64,000 nucleotides of DNA from an uncultured Monoglobus sp. (GTDB lineage: Bacteria; Bacillota; Clostridia; Monoglobales; Monoglobaceae), in assembly GCA_947625055.1 (NCBI GenBank), contig CANQMT010000004.1, positions 49,010 through 113,009 on the forward strand. Direction: 5' to 3'. The position numbers and the translations under genes are program-made. The notes below the pieces were generated by a model, which searched no databases, had not been told where the DNA came from, and worked only from the letters and a program-made list of their open reading frames with translations. Below are positions 24,510-32,786 of the stretch, in pieces. Numbering within the stretch: the stretch's first letter is position 1; each line of letters begins with the position of its first letter.

Positions 24510-25189
24510 GACAGGCCCTCCAATCCGTTCGCCTCAAACGCGGCTTTTCGGTCGCGGCAGGTGCCGCACACGCCGCACGGCTCGTCTCCGCCCTCATAGC
24601 AGCTCCACGTCATTTCGTAAGGAACACCGAGCTTCACGCCGATCGCGACGACCTCGCTCTTGGTTATGCCGACAAACGGCGCGCGTATTTTTACCTTCCT
24701 GCCGGTTCCCTCGTAAACCGCCGCGTTCATCGCGGCGTTAAAAGCCTCGCTGCAGTCGGGATAGGCGCTGCCCGCCGCGTCGTCGCTGTGCGCGCCGTAG
24801 AGGATCTCGTCCGCGCCCAGGCTCACCGCGTATGCCGCAGCCGACGCGAGAAACAGGCCGTTCCGAAACGGAACATAGGTCGAAACCGGCGCGCCGCCCG
24901 TCTTGCTTATCTGTTCCGCGTAGCTCTCTTTCGGGATTTCAGCGTCAGCGTTTTTGCTGAGCAGCGAGCAGTCGCTGAACTTAAACATATCGGTCAGATC
25001 AAGCTCGAGCCGCCGCACACCGTAGTATTCCGCGATATTCCGCGCCGCCTCGATCTCCTTTGAATGTTTCTGCCCGTAATATATCGAAAGCGCGGTCACA
25101 TTTTCCGCGCCGTACTCGCTGACCGCCATGGCGAGGGCGGTCGTGCTGTCCACTCCGCCGCTTGACAAAACCAATGCTTTTTTGCTCAT
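24506..25189 (-). CDS. queC: 7-cyano-7-deazaguanine synthase QueC
   Basis: This ATP-dependent enzyme makes preQ0 from 7-carboxy-7-deazaguanine and ammonia. The 227-residue sequence opens with the PP-loop [16 protein letters not shown]. It has [20 protein letters not shown] and the zinc site [15 protein letters not shown] near the C-terminus. It lies between folE (21 bp away) and queF (overlapping). Confidence 0.97.
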   Translation of the reverse strand: MSKKALVLSSGGVDSTTALAMAVSEYGAENVTALSIYYGQKHSKEIEAARNIAEYYGVRRLELDLTDMFKFSDCSLLSKNADAEIPKESYAEQISKTGGAPVSTYVPFRNGLFLASAAAYAVSLGADEILYGAHSDDAAGSAYPDCSEAFNAAMNAAVYEGTGRKVKIRAPFVGITKSEVVAIGVKLGVPYEMTWSCYEGGDEPCGVCGTCRDRKAAFEANGLEGLS

Positions 25190-25210
25190 ATTTCTCTCCG
25201 TTCCGTGAAT

Positions 25211-25786
25211 TTATCCCATTATCCGCTCGACCAGACTCTCGTCGGTCTCGAATTTTCCGCGAAGGGTGCGCGTCCGCGTCTTTGCCGAGGGCTTGCTTAT
25301 GCCCCTCGCGGTCATGCAGCTATGGCTGGCGTCGATTATGACGGCCACATCCGGGCTTCCGGTTATCACCTGCATGATCTCGGCAATATCCGCTCCGATA
25401 CGCTCCTGTATCTGAAGACGCTTTGACACCATGTCCGCTATTCTGGCGATCTTGCTGAGGCCGATAACCTTACCGCGCGGAATATACGCGACCGAGACGG
25501 TCATGTTGTACATAAGCGCCATGTGGTGCTCGCAGTAGCTGAACACCTCAATATCCTTAACCATTACCATATCGTTTGTGCTATGATATGAATCGGGATC
25601 GTCCTCAAAGGTTTTGTTGAACATCTCGGCTATTTCCGCGTTGGTATAGTTCATTCCCTCAAAGACCTCGGCGTACATCCCCGCAACGCGCTTGGGCGTG
25701 TCGATCAGCCCCTCGCGTTCGGGGTCGTCGCCCAAGGCCTTGAGTATTCCCCGAATATGTTTTTCAATGGCTTTTGTGTCTATCAT
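25211..25786 (-). CDS. folE: GTP cyclohydrolase I
   Basis: This enzyme converts GTP to dihydroneopterin triphosphate, the first step of both folate and queuosine synthesis. Visible motifs are [16 protein letters not shown], the zinc-binding [33 protein letters not shown] and [19 protein letters not shown]. Placement inside the que operon, with its start sharing a TAATG with the queE stop, indicates a dedicated role in queuosine supply. A housekeeping folate copy may exist elsewhere. Confidence 0.97.
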   Translation of the reverse strand: MIDTKAIEKHIRGILKALGDDPEREGLIDTPKRVAGMYAEVFEGMNYTNAEIAEMFNKTFEDDPDSYHSTNDMVMVKDIEVFSYCEHHMALMYNMTVSVAYIPRGKVIGLSKIARIADMVSKRLQIQERIGADIAEIMQVITGSPDVAVIIDASHSCMTARGISKPSAKTRTRTLRGKFETDESLVERIMG

Positions 25787-26475
25787 TAAACACCTCTCCT
25801 GTCAGGCTCCCAGATCACCTTGTGAAGCTGAATTTGCAAGTTAACTCCGTTCATGCAGTGTTCCTTCATGAACTCAACTATCCGTTTAGGTTCGATCGCG
25901 CCGAACACAGGGCTTATATAAACCCCGCAGCGTCCGATGAGGCCGTATGTTTTTATAATATCCAGCGCGCGGTTCAGATCCTCCTCGCTGCCCGAAACGA
26001 ACTTAACGCAGTCGCCGCTCCCGAGAAGCTCGAAATTTCCGACTATCATCTTATCTTCCATACCGCTCGACGGCAGCTTATAATCCATAGTAAAGCAGTC
26101 GGGTCTTACGCCGCTTACGCAAAACTCGTCAAGCGCCACGGCGCCGTTGGTCTCGACCTCAACGCTTAGACCGAGCTCTTTCAAGGCCGCCGTCAGGCCG
26201 CCTATTCCGGGCCGGAGCAGCGGCTCGCCGCCGGTCAGAGTAACATTTTTAACTCCGGTCGATCTCACATATTTGCAGATCTCATCCGCTGTCAGCATCT
26301 CCGCCGCCGCGGAGGCGTCATTTGCCCACGCGGTGTCGCAGTATGAACAGCGCAGATCACAGCCGCGGAACCTTATAAACACCGCAAGCTGGCCCGCCCG
26401 TCTGCCCTCGCCGTTAATGCTGACGAACTTCTCACAGACCGGGAATTTTTCGATCTTATTCACTGTACTCGGCAT
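25786..26475 (-). CDS. queE: 7-carboxy-7-deazaguanine synthase QueE
   Basis: This radical SAM enzyme contracts carboxytetrahydropterin to 7-carboxy-7-deazaguanine. The sequence has [20 protein letters not shown], the cluster motif [11 protein letters not shown] (CxxxCxxC) and [13 protein letters not shown]. The start at 26475 lies inside the 3' end of queD; ATGs at 26484 and 26493 are also possible. The gene is coupled at its end to folE. Confidence 0.95.
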   Translation of the reverse strand: MPSTVNKIEKFPVCEKFVSINGEGRRAGQLAVFIRFRGCDLRCSYCDTAWANDASAAAEMLTADEICKYVRSTGVKNVTLTGGEPLLRPGIGGLTAALKELGLSVEVETNGAVALDEFCVSGVRPDCFTMDYKLPSSGMEDKMIVGNFELLGSGDCVKFVSGSEEDLNRALDIIKTYGLIGRCGVYISPVFGAIEPKRIVEFMKEHCMNGVNLQIQLHKVIWEPDRRGV

Positions 26476-26875
26476 ACGCGTCATCCGATTCATAAACTCT
26501 CACCTTGCTCGGATCAAGCCCGTCATCCTTGAGCCTGTCAAAAATATACTTGGCAAAATTTTCAGCCGTGGGTCTGAAATCAACGTCTTTAAGCTCGAAA
26601 CTCTCTTCCTCAAGCATAAGCAGAGTGCTGCTGCGGAGAGTGTCCCGCTCAACGATGAGTTTGTGATCAAATTCATCGGCAATGCGGTTAAGCGCAGGCT
26701 TGATTTCTCCGAAATCCATAACCATACCTTTGCTTCCTCCGTCTTCGATCAGACTCTCCGAACCGAAATAAGCGCGGATCCTCCAACGGTGTCCGTGAAT
26801 GTTCGAACATTTCCCCGGATGTCCGAGCAAAAAATGAGCCGCGTCAAAATGAGCCTCACAAGCGATAGTGTACAT
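26456..26875 (-). CDS. queD: 6-carboxytetrahydropterin synthase QueD
   Basis: This zinc enzyme converts dihydroneopterin triphosphate to 6-carboxytetrahydropterin. The 139-residue protein shows the zinc histidines in CEAHFDAAHFLLGHPGKCSN and IHGHRWRIRAYF, and the catalytic MVMDFGEIKPALNRIADEFD with DHKL. It is the first que gene and lies 23 bp after the DUF1292 gene. I found no preQ1 riboswitch in that short gap, so expression probably depends on the upstream ruvX promoter. Confidence 0.96.
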   Translation of the reverse strand: MYTIACEAHFDAAHFLLGHPGKCSNIHGHRWRIRAYFGSESLIEDGGSKGMVMDFGEIKPALNRIADEFDHKLIVERDTLRSSTLLMLEEESFELKDVDFRPTAENFAKYIFDRLKDDGLDPSKVRVYESDDAYAEYSE

Positions 26876-26898
26876 AAACTCTCCTCCTTATGCAGTTA

Positions 26899-27201
26899 TC
26901 AATTATCGAATATAAACTTGTCTTTGTTGCGCTTTTTAAATTCAACGTATATTTTATCGGCCAGGTCATCGTCAACGACCTGACTTAAGCAGTCCTCGCT
27001 GTTTTCATCCTTGTCGATCTTAAACATGGCGATCTCCGTTACTTCTTCCTCCTCATCGTCATATGGAATACATACGATGTAATCGTCATCCCCGAGGCGC
27101 ACGGTGTCAAGATGCTCAAACGGCACCGTCTCTCCCGTTTCATAATCGATAAGATCGATCACATACGGATTTTCCTCTCCGTAATTTACATTTTCACTCA
27201 T
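26899..27201 (-). CDS. DUF1292 family protein (YrzB-like)
   Basis: The 100-residue acidic protein contains the DUF1292 pattern: YVIDLIDYETGETVPFEHLD, YIVCIPYDDEEEE and VYVEF-like C-terminal segments. In many Firmicutes this gene, called yrzB, follows ruvX (yrrK) exactly as here. Its function is not known. It is transcribed together with ruvX and the que genes. Confidence 0.85.
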   Translation of the reverse strand: MSENVNYGEENPYVIDLIDYETGETVPFEHLDTVRLGDDDYIVCIPYDDEEEEVTEIAMFKIDKDENSEDCLSQVVDDDLADKIYVEFKKRNKDKFIFDN

Positions 27202-27251
27202 AATTACTCTCCTTTATACGGTCCCGTCCGACGAGCGGGCGTCAGACCGGC

Positions 27252-27662
27252 TTATTTTTTGCTGTCAAGATATGACTCAAGTATTATCGCGGCCGATATG
27301 CTGTCGACAGCAGCCTTGCGCTTTTTGCCGCGCACGTTTGTAACGTTCATCAGCCTGTGGGCCGAAACCGTCGTAAGCCTCTCATCCCACAAAATCACCG
27401 GAAGTCCGGATAATTCGCGGATCTTCTCCGCCAGTTCCTCCGTTCGCGCCGCCCTGATGCCGGGCGTTCCGTCCATATTTTTGGGATATCCCAAAACGAT
27501 CTCTCCCGCTCCGTGTTCCTCCGCGAGAGCCGCCGCGCGGGCTGCAACCTTGCCGATACTGCCCGATTGAAGGCACGGAAGCGTCGCCGCGCCAAAGCCA
27601 AGCTCGTCCGATACGGCGAAACCCGTGCGGCTGTCACCGAAATCTATTCCCAATGATCTCAC
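27252..27662 (-). CDS. ruvX: YqgF/RuvX putative pre-16S rRNA nuclease
   Basis: This 136-residue RNase H-fold protein is the YqgF family member thought to act in 16S rRNA 5' maturation and formerly called a Holliday junction resolvase. Motifs are LGIDFGDSRTGFAVSD, EIVLGYPKNMDGTPGIRA, ILWDERLTTVSAHR and the C-terminal DSISAAIILESYL. The start codon is GTG, preceded by GGGAGGCGAT. A promoter lies 34 bp upstream. It heads the ruvX-DUF1292-que transcript. Confidence 0.93.
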   Translation of the reverse strand: MRSLGIDFGDSRTGFAVSDELGFGAATLPCLQSGSIGKVAARAAALAEEHGAGEIVLGYPKNMDGTPGIRAARTEELAEKIRELSGLPVILWDERLTTVSAHRLMNVTNVRGKKRKAAVDSISAAIILESYLDSKK

Positions 27663-27695
27663 GGTCCCATCGCCTCCCGCCGCGCATTTTTATAT

Positions 27696-27724
27696 ATAAT
27701 ACCATGTTCTTCCGAAAAAAACAA
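27696..27724 (-). promoter_or_regulatory. Promoter of the ruvX-que operon
   Basis: TTGTTT and TATTAT on the minus strand have a 17-bp spacer and lie between the terminase gene end and ruvX. Confidence 0.6.
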
Positions 27725-27761
27725 GGGTTTTTAAAAAAATCGCCCTATATTTCTTTAAAGC

Positions 27762-29153
27762 TCATATTATAAATCTGTCCGGCGGCGGTTCAAGAGGCGA
27801 ATATTCCTTGATCTTTTTCAGAGGCTCGGGTTCGCGCGGGCCTATCGGGTCGAGCATAAGAAAATATTTCAGCTCGTCGTAAAGGTGATCCTCCTGTCTT
27901 GTGTCAACATCCTCGGGGCTGATCTCGTCATACTTGAGCTTTGGCAGCGTCCTTATCATAACCGGACACCTATCTTTAAAAAAATATATCATCGGCAGTC
28001 CCTCGCCGTCAAAGGCCAGCCGGTAATGCACCTGCATTTTGCCCGCCAGACGGTTGTTGTTCCCTTTTTCAAAATAAACGCCGCGCCTCTCCATCATCTC
28101 CGCTATGCTGCCCTCGCTGCCGCCGGTCGCGTTCCATATGGCAGGATCTGCGACGCCGGTTATCTTTATCTCCGCCTCGCGTTCTTCGCGCTCAAGCTCA
28201 TAGATTTTGTCGGCAATTTTTTGCGCCGTCCATTTTACGCCCGTGTCGGGTTTGCCGGAGCAGCCGTAAAGTTCGCGGTAGTTATACGCCCTGCCGTCGT
28301 TGTCCACCGCGTACCACGATACCGCGAAAGGCTTTGAATATCCGAAATCAAAGGCGCGGAATCTGCGCCATTCTTTCGGGATCTCAAACGGCTCTATCAC
28401 ATGACTGAACCTACGCGTCCTGTAGCCCTTCGGATCGTTCCGCCACTCATTGAACACCTGGCCGTCAAATATCTCCCACTCGCCGTAAAGCAGCGCGCGC
28501 CTCTCGTTTTCGGGAAGCTGCTCAAGGCGACGTATATACGCTCCGTCCGATTTCATCAGAAACTTGTTGTCCTGGACGAATGACGGTATGAACAGCCGCT
28601 TTGTGCCGAATTCGGTCGTCCGCACCTTTCCCGGTTCGGCTCCGTCTATGAAGCGCTCCTTGACCCAGTTGTGGCCGATGCCGCCCGGGTTGGTGCTCGA
28701 TTTTATCTGTTTGGGATATCCGTTGGTACCGCGGACGCGCGACAGCAGATAAGTGTACTGCGTCTCGGTAAAATGAGTCAGCTCATCGAAGCGCGCCACG
28801 TCATACTCCGCGCCCTGGTACCTCAGCACGTCGCTCTCCGCGGCGCAAAAACCGAACTCTATAACCGAACCGTTGCGAAAAAGCCATTTCCTGTCGGAGC
28901 TTCGGTAACGGCAAGCCTCCTTCGGATATATAAGCAGCGCGTTCATTATCAATGAATGTTCAAGCTCCGGAAAAGTGCGGCGCAGCACCAACTGACGGCT
29001 GCCCGGATATTTCAGCGCGAACAGCAGCGCGTCAACAAGCTGACCGTATGACTTCCCGCCGCCCGCCGCGCCTCCGAACAGGACCTCGTCCGCATCCGCG
29101 GTGATAAAATCAAGCTGGGTCTTCGTTATCTCAAGCTTAAGCTTTGCATCCAT
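27762..29153 (-). CDS. Phage terminase large subunit
   Basis: This 463-residue protein is the DNA-packaging motor of a tailed phage. The ATPase half has FGGAAGGGKSYGQLVDALLF as Walker A and VARFDELTHF as Walker B. The nuclease half has RAFDFGYSKPFAVSWY, ITGVADPAIWN and the late DHLYDELKYFL. All key acidic residues appear to be in place, so the gene is not obviously decayed. It ends a short minus-strand operon and is separated from portal by the repressor, whereas terminase and portal are usually adjacent. Confidence 0.92.
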   Translation of the reverse strand: MDAKLKLEITKTQLDFITADADEVLFGGAAGGGKSYGQLVDALLFALKYPGSRQLVLRRTFPELEHSLIMNALLIYPKEACRYRSSDRKWLFRNGSVIEFGFCAAESDVLRYQGAEYDVARFDELTHFTETQYTYLLSRVRGTNGYPKQIKSSTNPGGIGHNWVKERFIDGAEPGKVRTTEFGTKRLFIPSFVQDNKFLMKSDGAYIRRLEQLPENERRALLYGEWEIFDGQVFNEWRNDPKGYRTRRFSHVIEPFEIPKEWRRFRAFDFGYSKPFAVSWYAVDNDGRAYNYRELYGCSGKPDTGVKWTAQKIADKIYELEREEREAEIKITGVADPAIWNATGGSEGSIAEMMERRGVYFEKGNNNRLAGKMQVHYRLAFDGEGLPMIYFFKDRCPVMIRTLPKLKYDEISPEDVDTRQEDHLYDELKYFLMLDPIGPREPEPLKKIKEYSPLEPPPDRFII

Positions 29154-29173
29154 TACGTCTCTCCTTTATAAAA

Positions 29174-29401
29174 CTAAACGATCTTTATCTCCACTTCAAG
29201 CTTACCGCCCTCTGTTTTGTCGGCGATCGCCTCCGGCAGCCCCAACAGGCTCAGCACCTCTTTGGCGGACGAGAGCTCGATCCGCTTGTCGCCGCATTCG
29301 ACCAGCTCGCAGAGCTTGCTCAAGGCCTTTTCGGACCGGTTCTCGTCCGGCTTCTGCGGAACAGTCTCAGTGAGTTTTTTCCTCGCGTTATTTTCAGGCA
29401 T
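29174..29401 (-). CDS. Small hypothetical phage protein
   Basis: This encodes about 75 residues: a charged N-terminus (MPENNARKKLTETVPQ) followed by a short helical part (ALSKLCELVECGDKRIELSS). It sits directly before the terminase large subunit, where a small terminase subunit is often found. It has no clear DNA-binding motif, so that role is only a guess. Its start overlaps the end of the preceding gene. GGTGA precedes the ATG at 29401; a GTG three codons earlier is possible. Confidence 0.55.
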   Translation of the reverse strand: MPENNARKKLTETVPQKPDENRSEKALSKLCELVECGDKRIELSSAKEVLSLLGLPEAIADKTEGGKLEVEIKIV

Positions 29402-29828
29402 TGCCGTCACCGCTCACCGTCTGGCCCACAAGTTTTTCCGCCGCCCTGTCAAGTATGCGGAAACATTGCCTGCGGCTGTAGAACACCACAAATTCCATAG
29501 CTGTCCAGCTTGTGCCTTTTAAGTATTTCTCGGTCAGCACCGTGATCTCCTCACTGTCAAGCAGCTCGCGGAGACGCTCCCAGTCCCGCATCATATTGTC
29601 AAACTTTTCACGGGACTCTCTGATCTTTTCCCGGTAGCGTTCAACGTTTGACAGCGCATCACCGTATGTAACGCCCTTTAAATTCCCCGCCGCCTCATCA
29701 GCCAGGCCCACGCGGTTCAGATCCGCGATAAGCTCGCTGTAAAGATCAATTTTTGCCTTCATTTCCTTCTTTGCCACAGGCAGCAGCCTGAGCCATTTTT
29801 TCACCTGTGACGCGTTTTCAAATTTCAT
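29394..29828 (-). CDS. Phage sigma-like regulator (DUF1492/ArpU-like)
   Basis: The 144-residue protein has a long coiled-coil N-terminal half and a C-terminal sigma-70 region 4-like helix-turn-helix: VLTEKYLKGTSWTAMEFVVF then YSRRQCFRILDRAAEKL. Such proteins control late structural genes in phages of Firmicutes. Its place just before the terminase genes fits that role. The start is the ATG at 29828, with purine-rich sequence ahead. Confidence 0.7.
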   Translation of the reverse strand: MKFENASQVKKWLRLLPVAKKEMKAKIDLYSELIADLNRVGLADEAAGNLKGVTYGDALSNVERYREKIRESREKFDNMMRDWERLRELLDSEEITVLTEKYLKGTSWTAMEFVVFYSRRQCFRILDRAAEKLVGQTVSGDGNA

Positions 29829-29886
29829 ATAAAGATTCTCCTTTCATTTTACTAATATTCCTGCTATCTTATAATATAATCGAGAA

Positions 29887-30090
29887 TCAATACTCCTCGG
29901 AGTCGATCTCGTAATAGCTGTGGCAGCATTCCATGTTGCAGAACAAACCGTCAAAGCTTTTGACATGTCCCTCTCGGGAGCGGACAATATCGCTCCCGCA
30001 GAACAAGCACACGCCTATCGGCCTCGTGTACGGGAGTTCCGCACGGGTGTAACCGTGACGCTCAACAAAATCAATATCGGGATGAGTCAT
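29887..30090 (-). CDS. Small zinc-ribbon protein
   Basis: The 67-residue product has a CLFCGSDIVRSREGHVK segment and then a FCNMECCHSYY segment, which together give CxxC...CxxxC zinc ligands. Similar small zinc-ribbon genes occur in Clostridia prophages. It is the first gene after the strong minus-strand promoter at 30179-30206 and is therefore likely to be repressed by the divergent S24 repressor. A role cannot be named. Confidence 0.65.
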   Translation of the reverse strand: MTHPDIDFVERHGYTRAELPYTRPIGVCLFCGSDIVRSREGHVKSFDGLFCNMECCHSYYEIDSEEY

Positions 30091-30129
30091 TTTTTCACTT
30101 CCGTTTCTTTGACACGATTAACAAAAAAC

Positions 30130-30141
30130 TTGATATATCAA
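30130..30141. promoter_or_regulatory. 12-bp palindrome, candidate operator
   Basis: TTGATATATCAA is a perfect palindrome located between the divergent promoter and the zinc-ribbon gene. Confidence 0.4.
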
Positions 30142-30178
30142 AAAACAATTGAACAGAATTATTGGAGTTGATATTTAC

Positions 30179-30206
30179 ATTATACAACAAATTTTTTGTT
30201 TGTCAA
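30179..30206 (-). promoter_or_regulatory. Phage early/lytic-side promoter
   Basis: TTGACA and TATAAT on the minus strand are separated by 16 bp, about 90 bp before the zinc-ribbon gene. Both hexamers match the consensus. Confidence 0.75.
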
Positions 30207-30280
30207 GTATTAATTTAACATTTTTTTCAATATTTTTACCGTATTTTGTGTTTTTCCATGTCGCTCCCCATATATTTTCG

Positions 30281-30295
30281 GGTATAAAATATACC
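30281..30295. promoter_or_regulatory. 15-bp palindrome, candidate operator
   Basis: GGTATAAAATATACC is a perfect palindrome with a 3-base centre, placed 20 bp upstream of the repressor promoter. Confidence 0.45.
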
Positions 30296-30314
30296 AAATT
30301 TTTTATTTTTACTC

Positions 30315-30343
30315 TTGATTTATTCCGAAAAATGTGTTATATT
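30315..30343 (+). promoter_or_regulatory. Promoter of the S24 repressor gene
   Basis: TTGATT and TATATT have a 17-bp spacer; GGAGGTG and the ATG follow. Confidence 0.6.
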
Positions 30344-30363
30344 ATGTTTGGAGGTGTCAAAAC

Positions 30364-31092
30364 ATGGCCAACAAGAACATAAGCGACAGACTGAAACACG
30401 CCCGTCTAAGCAGCGGGCTCAGCCAGAAGGACGTTTACGAAAAGCTTAAAATAAAGCAGTCGCGGTTCAGTTCCTGGGAAACCGGAAACGCCGAACCCGA
30501 GATCCGTATTTTTCTCGAGTTGTGCCGCATCTACGGAATCGATGATATATATGAGTATTTTTGCGGGTCCGGCACGAGCCGCAGTAAATCCGCGCTTTCG
30601 GCCGAACTGAGCCTCGCTGTCAGCAAATTGAAAGAGCTTCACCGTGATGACGCCGCGTTCCGCAGAGTCATGAACTGCCTCGACTTTGAATACGCCGAAC
30701 ATCTGACCCAAAAGGCCCGCCGCTATGAGTTCGGCACGATCCCCGTGCCTGTCTATATGCAGCCCGCCGCGGCAGGCCTCGGCAACTACATAACCGACGA
30801 TGACGCCGAGATCATGTCGATAGCCGCTCCGCCGGATACCGATGCCGGCATCCGCATTTCGGGCGACAGTATGGAGCCCGAGATATGCGACGGTGAGATC
30901 GTCTGCATCAAGTACATGCCGTACGTTTCGCCCGGCGACATCGGAATTTTCGTGTACCGCGGCGAGGCCTACTGCAAAAAGCTCGATATAATCGACGGCA
31001 AACCGTGTCTGGTTTCAATCAACCCGAAGTATCTTCCGATACCGATCAACGAAAACGAGGAGATACGCACCGTTGGCAAGGTTCTGCTTTAA
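30364..31092 (+). CDS. CI/LexA-like repressor, XRE helix-turn-helix plus S24 peptidase
   Basis: The 242-residue protein has an N-terminal Cro/CI domain (KHARLSSGLSQKDVYEKLKI, RFSSWETGNAEPEI) and a C-terminal S24 autoprotease. The cleavage site is PAAAGLG. The serine is in RISGDSMEPEICDGE and the lysine in YRGEAYCKKLD. Such repressors keep prophages silent until RecA triggers self-cleavage. GGAGGTG precedes the ATG at 30364. It is divergent from the terminase operon and convergent with portal, whose stop it overlaps by 4 bp. Confidence 0.92.
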   Translation: MANKNISDRLKHARLSSGLSQKDVYEKLKIKQSRFSSWETGNAEPEIRIFLELCRIYGIDDIYEYFCGSGTSRSKSALSAELSLAVSKLKELHRDDAAFRRVMNCLDFEYAEHLTQKARRYEFGTIPVPVYMQPAAAGLGNYITDDDAEIMSIAAPPDTDAGIRISGDSMEPEICDGEIVCIKYMPYVSPGDIGIFVYRGEAYCKKLDIIDGKPCLVSINPKYLPIPINENEEIRTVGKVLL

Positions 31093-32783
31093 GAGATTTC
31101 CGTTGCCTTGTGAAGCGTTTTGCCCGGAGCCCCTGCGGCCGACTCTGTCTGCCGCGGCAGGGCTTTTTCACTGCCCGCGTTTATAACCGCGGCGCCTTTT
31201 GCCTCAAATTCCGTCTTCATGTTTTTGATCCCCTCGATCAGTTTTTCCTTGCCGTCTATGTGCATGGCCTCCAGCATCAGGATAGCCGCATCCGCTCTTG
31301 AAGGGTCAAAAACGCCCATCTGCCAGAGCTCGGTCATCGTCTGATTGTGAGCGATTTGGCTGTAGGGGTTATTCTTTTCGGCGCTTACGCTGATATCGAA
31401 CTCGGCGCGATGATAGTCGGTTCCAAGATCCTTTTTGGAAAGCGTCACATACTCGCTCTTGCCGTTATCGCACGTGATCCTGTAGGAATGCGGATCGGTA
31501 TAGAACTGACGTATCAGCTCAACGCAAAAATATACCACGTCTCGGAACGCGTCATAGCCCGTCACAAGCATATCGCGCGCAAGCTTTTCTCCCGCCTGCT
31601 GAAGCGCAACGATCGCCGAGTAAGCCGTAACCCCGCCGTGGGTGTCGCCCTGCTGGAAGTCGCGGTTGCCCGCGATCTCTTTAAGCTCCTGGATCTTATT
31701 CTGGCGGTGCTGGATTATAAATCCGTGCATGGGCTTGGCCTGGAGCTCGCGTATGTTCTCGTCGCTCACCGAGCCTGCGACATGGATAACGTCGCGGCTC
31801 ACGTCGGAAAGCTCATATTCGTTGATCCCGCCGTTATCCTTGACCATGAACCTTATCTTGCCCGAGATGAGCGCGTTCTTCGAGATAAGGCTGTCGAGCT
31901 TGTCTATGTAGAGCTGCGGATTTTTTACTATATCGACAAAGCCGAATCCCACCGGACTGTCCTCATCGGGATAGAGCACATCGAGCACAAACGGATACAT
32001 GCCGTGATCGTAAAGACCTTTGTCTCCCATATCTTCCGAGGCCTCAAGAATAAAATTATCCGTAAATTTTATAAGCTCCACGGTCTGTCGCCCGCAGGCA
32101 CGGCGCTTATAATAACAATCCACAACCAGTGTTTTGTCGCGCAGCAGATCCCGCGAAGCGGTGTTCTGCATGTCGTCATACGTCAGGATGTCCATGGCGC
32201 TGCCGCCGCTGAACTTATCGGCTAAATGCGGGTAACGGCGTTTAAGATCCTCATTGTCGATCAGAGCTGTCAGAAACAGAAATCTGCTGTCCTGGATATC
32301 TATCACTCCCGGCTCCCAAAACAGATTTAAAAGATCTATCCGCTTGATGTCGATATCCCCGTGTCCGCCGCCCAAGTTCGGATTATAGAACACTCCATAG
32401 CATGATGCTCCGTTTTTGAGCTTGTACCACCACGCGCGGCTGTATGTTCGTCTGAAATCGCACAAGTCAAGCTGCATCGGCAATATCTTGGTGAGCTTCT
32501 CGGCCGCCTCGCTGTCAAGCTCGTCGCGCTCCAGAATGTTTGCCTCGGGATAGTTGTCCATAGCGTCGGCGTGCTTGTTGGCGATAACGTTAAACAAATA
32601 CGGTGTCGAAGGCTCGGGGATCGCCGCGTCGGGATCGCTTCCGTATCTGCTTTTGTACCATCTGTTGTTGTCGATTATCCTGCGGTCGAATAGCTGTTTA
32701 TGTTCCTTATATAATTTGAAGCTGTCCTGCACCTTCCCGAAAAACTCGGGGCTTATCTTTCCGTTATAATTATCGATTTTCAT
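31089..32783 (-). CDS. Phage portal protein
   Basis: The 564-residue protein is a phage head portal, the ring through which DNA enters the capsid. It starts MKIDNYNGKISPEFF and shows the portal-like RYGSDPDAAIPEPSTPYLFN, ARAWWYK-type tryptophans (SRAWWYKLKNGAS) and a C-terminal helical part (KNNPYSQIAHNQTMTELWQM). It ends with an unstructured Ala/Gly-rich tail. It is next to a tip-like gene 3 bp upstream. No major capsid, scaffold or protease gene is found beside it, which is unusual for a functional phage. Confidence 0.85.
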   Translation of the reverse strand: MKIDNYNGKISPEFFGKVQDSFKLYKEHKQLFDRRIIDNNRWYKSRYGSDPDAAIPEPSTPYLFNVIANKHADAMDNYPEANILERDELDSEAAEKLTKILPMQLDLCDFRRTYSRAWWYKLKNGASCYGVFYNPNLGGGHGDIDIKRIDLLNLFWEPGVIDIQDSRFLFLTALIDNEDLKRRYPHLADKFSGGSAMDILTYDDMQNTASRDLLRDKTLVVDCYYKRRACGRQTVELIKFTDNFILEASEDMGDKGLYDHGMYPFVLDVLYPDEDSPVGFGFVDIVKNPQLYIDKLDSLISKNALISGKIRFMVKDNGGINEYELSDVSRDVIHVAGSVSDENIRELQAKPMHGFIIQHRQNKIQELKEIAGNRDFQQGDTHGGVTAYSAIVALQQAGEKLARDMLVTGYDAFRDVVYFCVELIRQFYTDPHSYRITCDNGKSEYVTLSKKDLGTDYHRAEFDISVSAEKNNPYSQIAHNQTMTELWQMGVFDPSRADAAILMLEAMHIDGKEKLIEGIKNMKTEFEAKGAAVINAGSEKALPRQTESAAGAPGKTLHKATEIS

Positions 32784-32786
32784 AAT

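Noticed and set aside
26850..26900. preQ1 riboswitch ahead of queD
   Set aside because: Only 23 bp separate queD from the upstream gene and no compact pseudoknot pattern is visible; the operon starts further upstream at ruvX, whose leader also lacks it.
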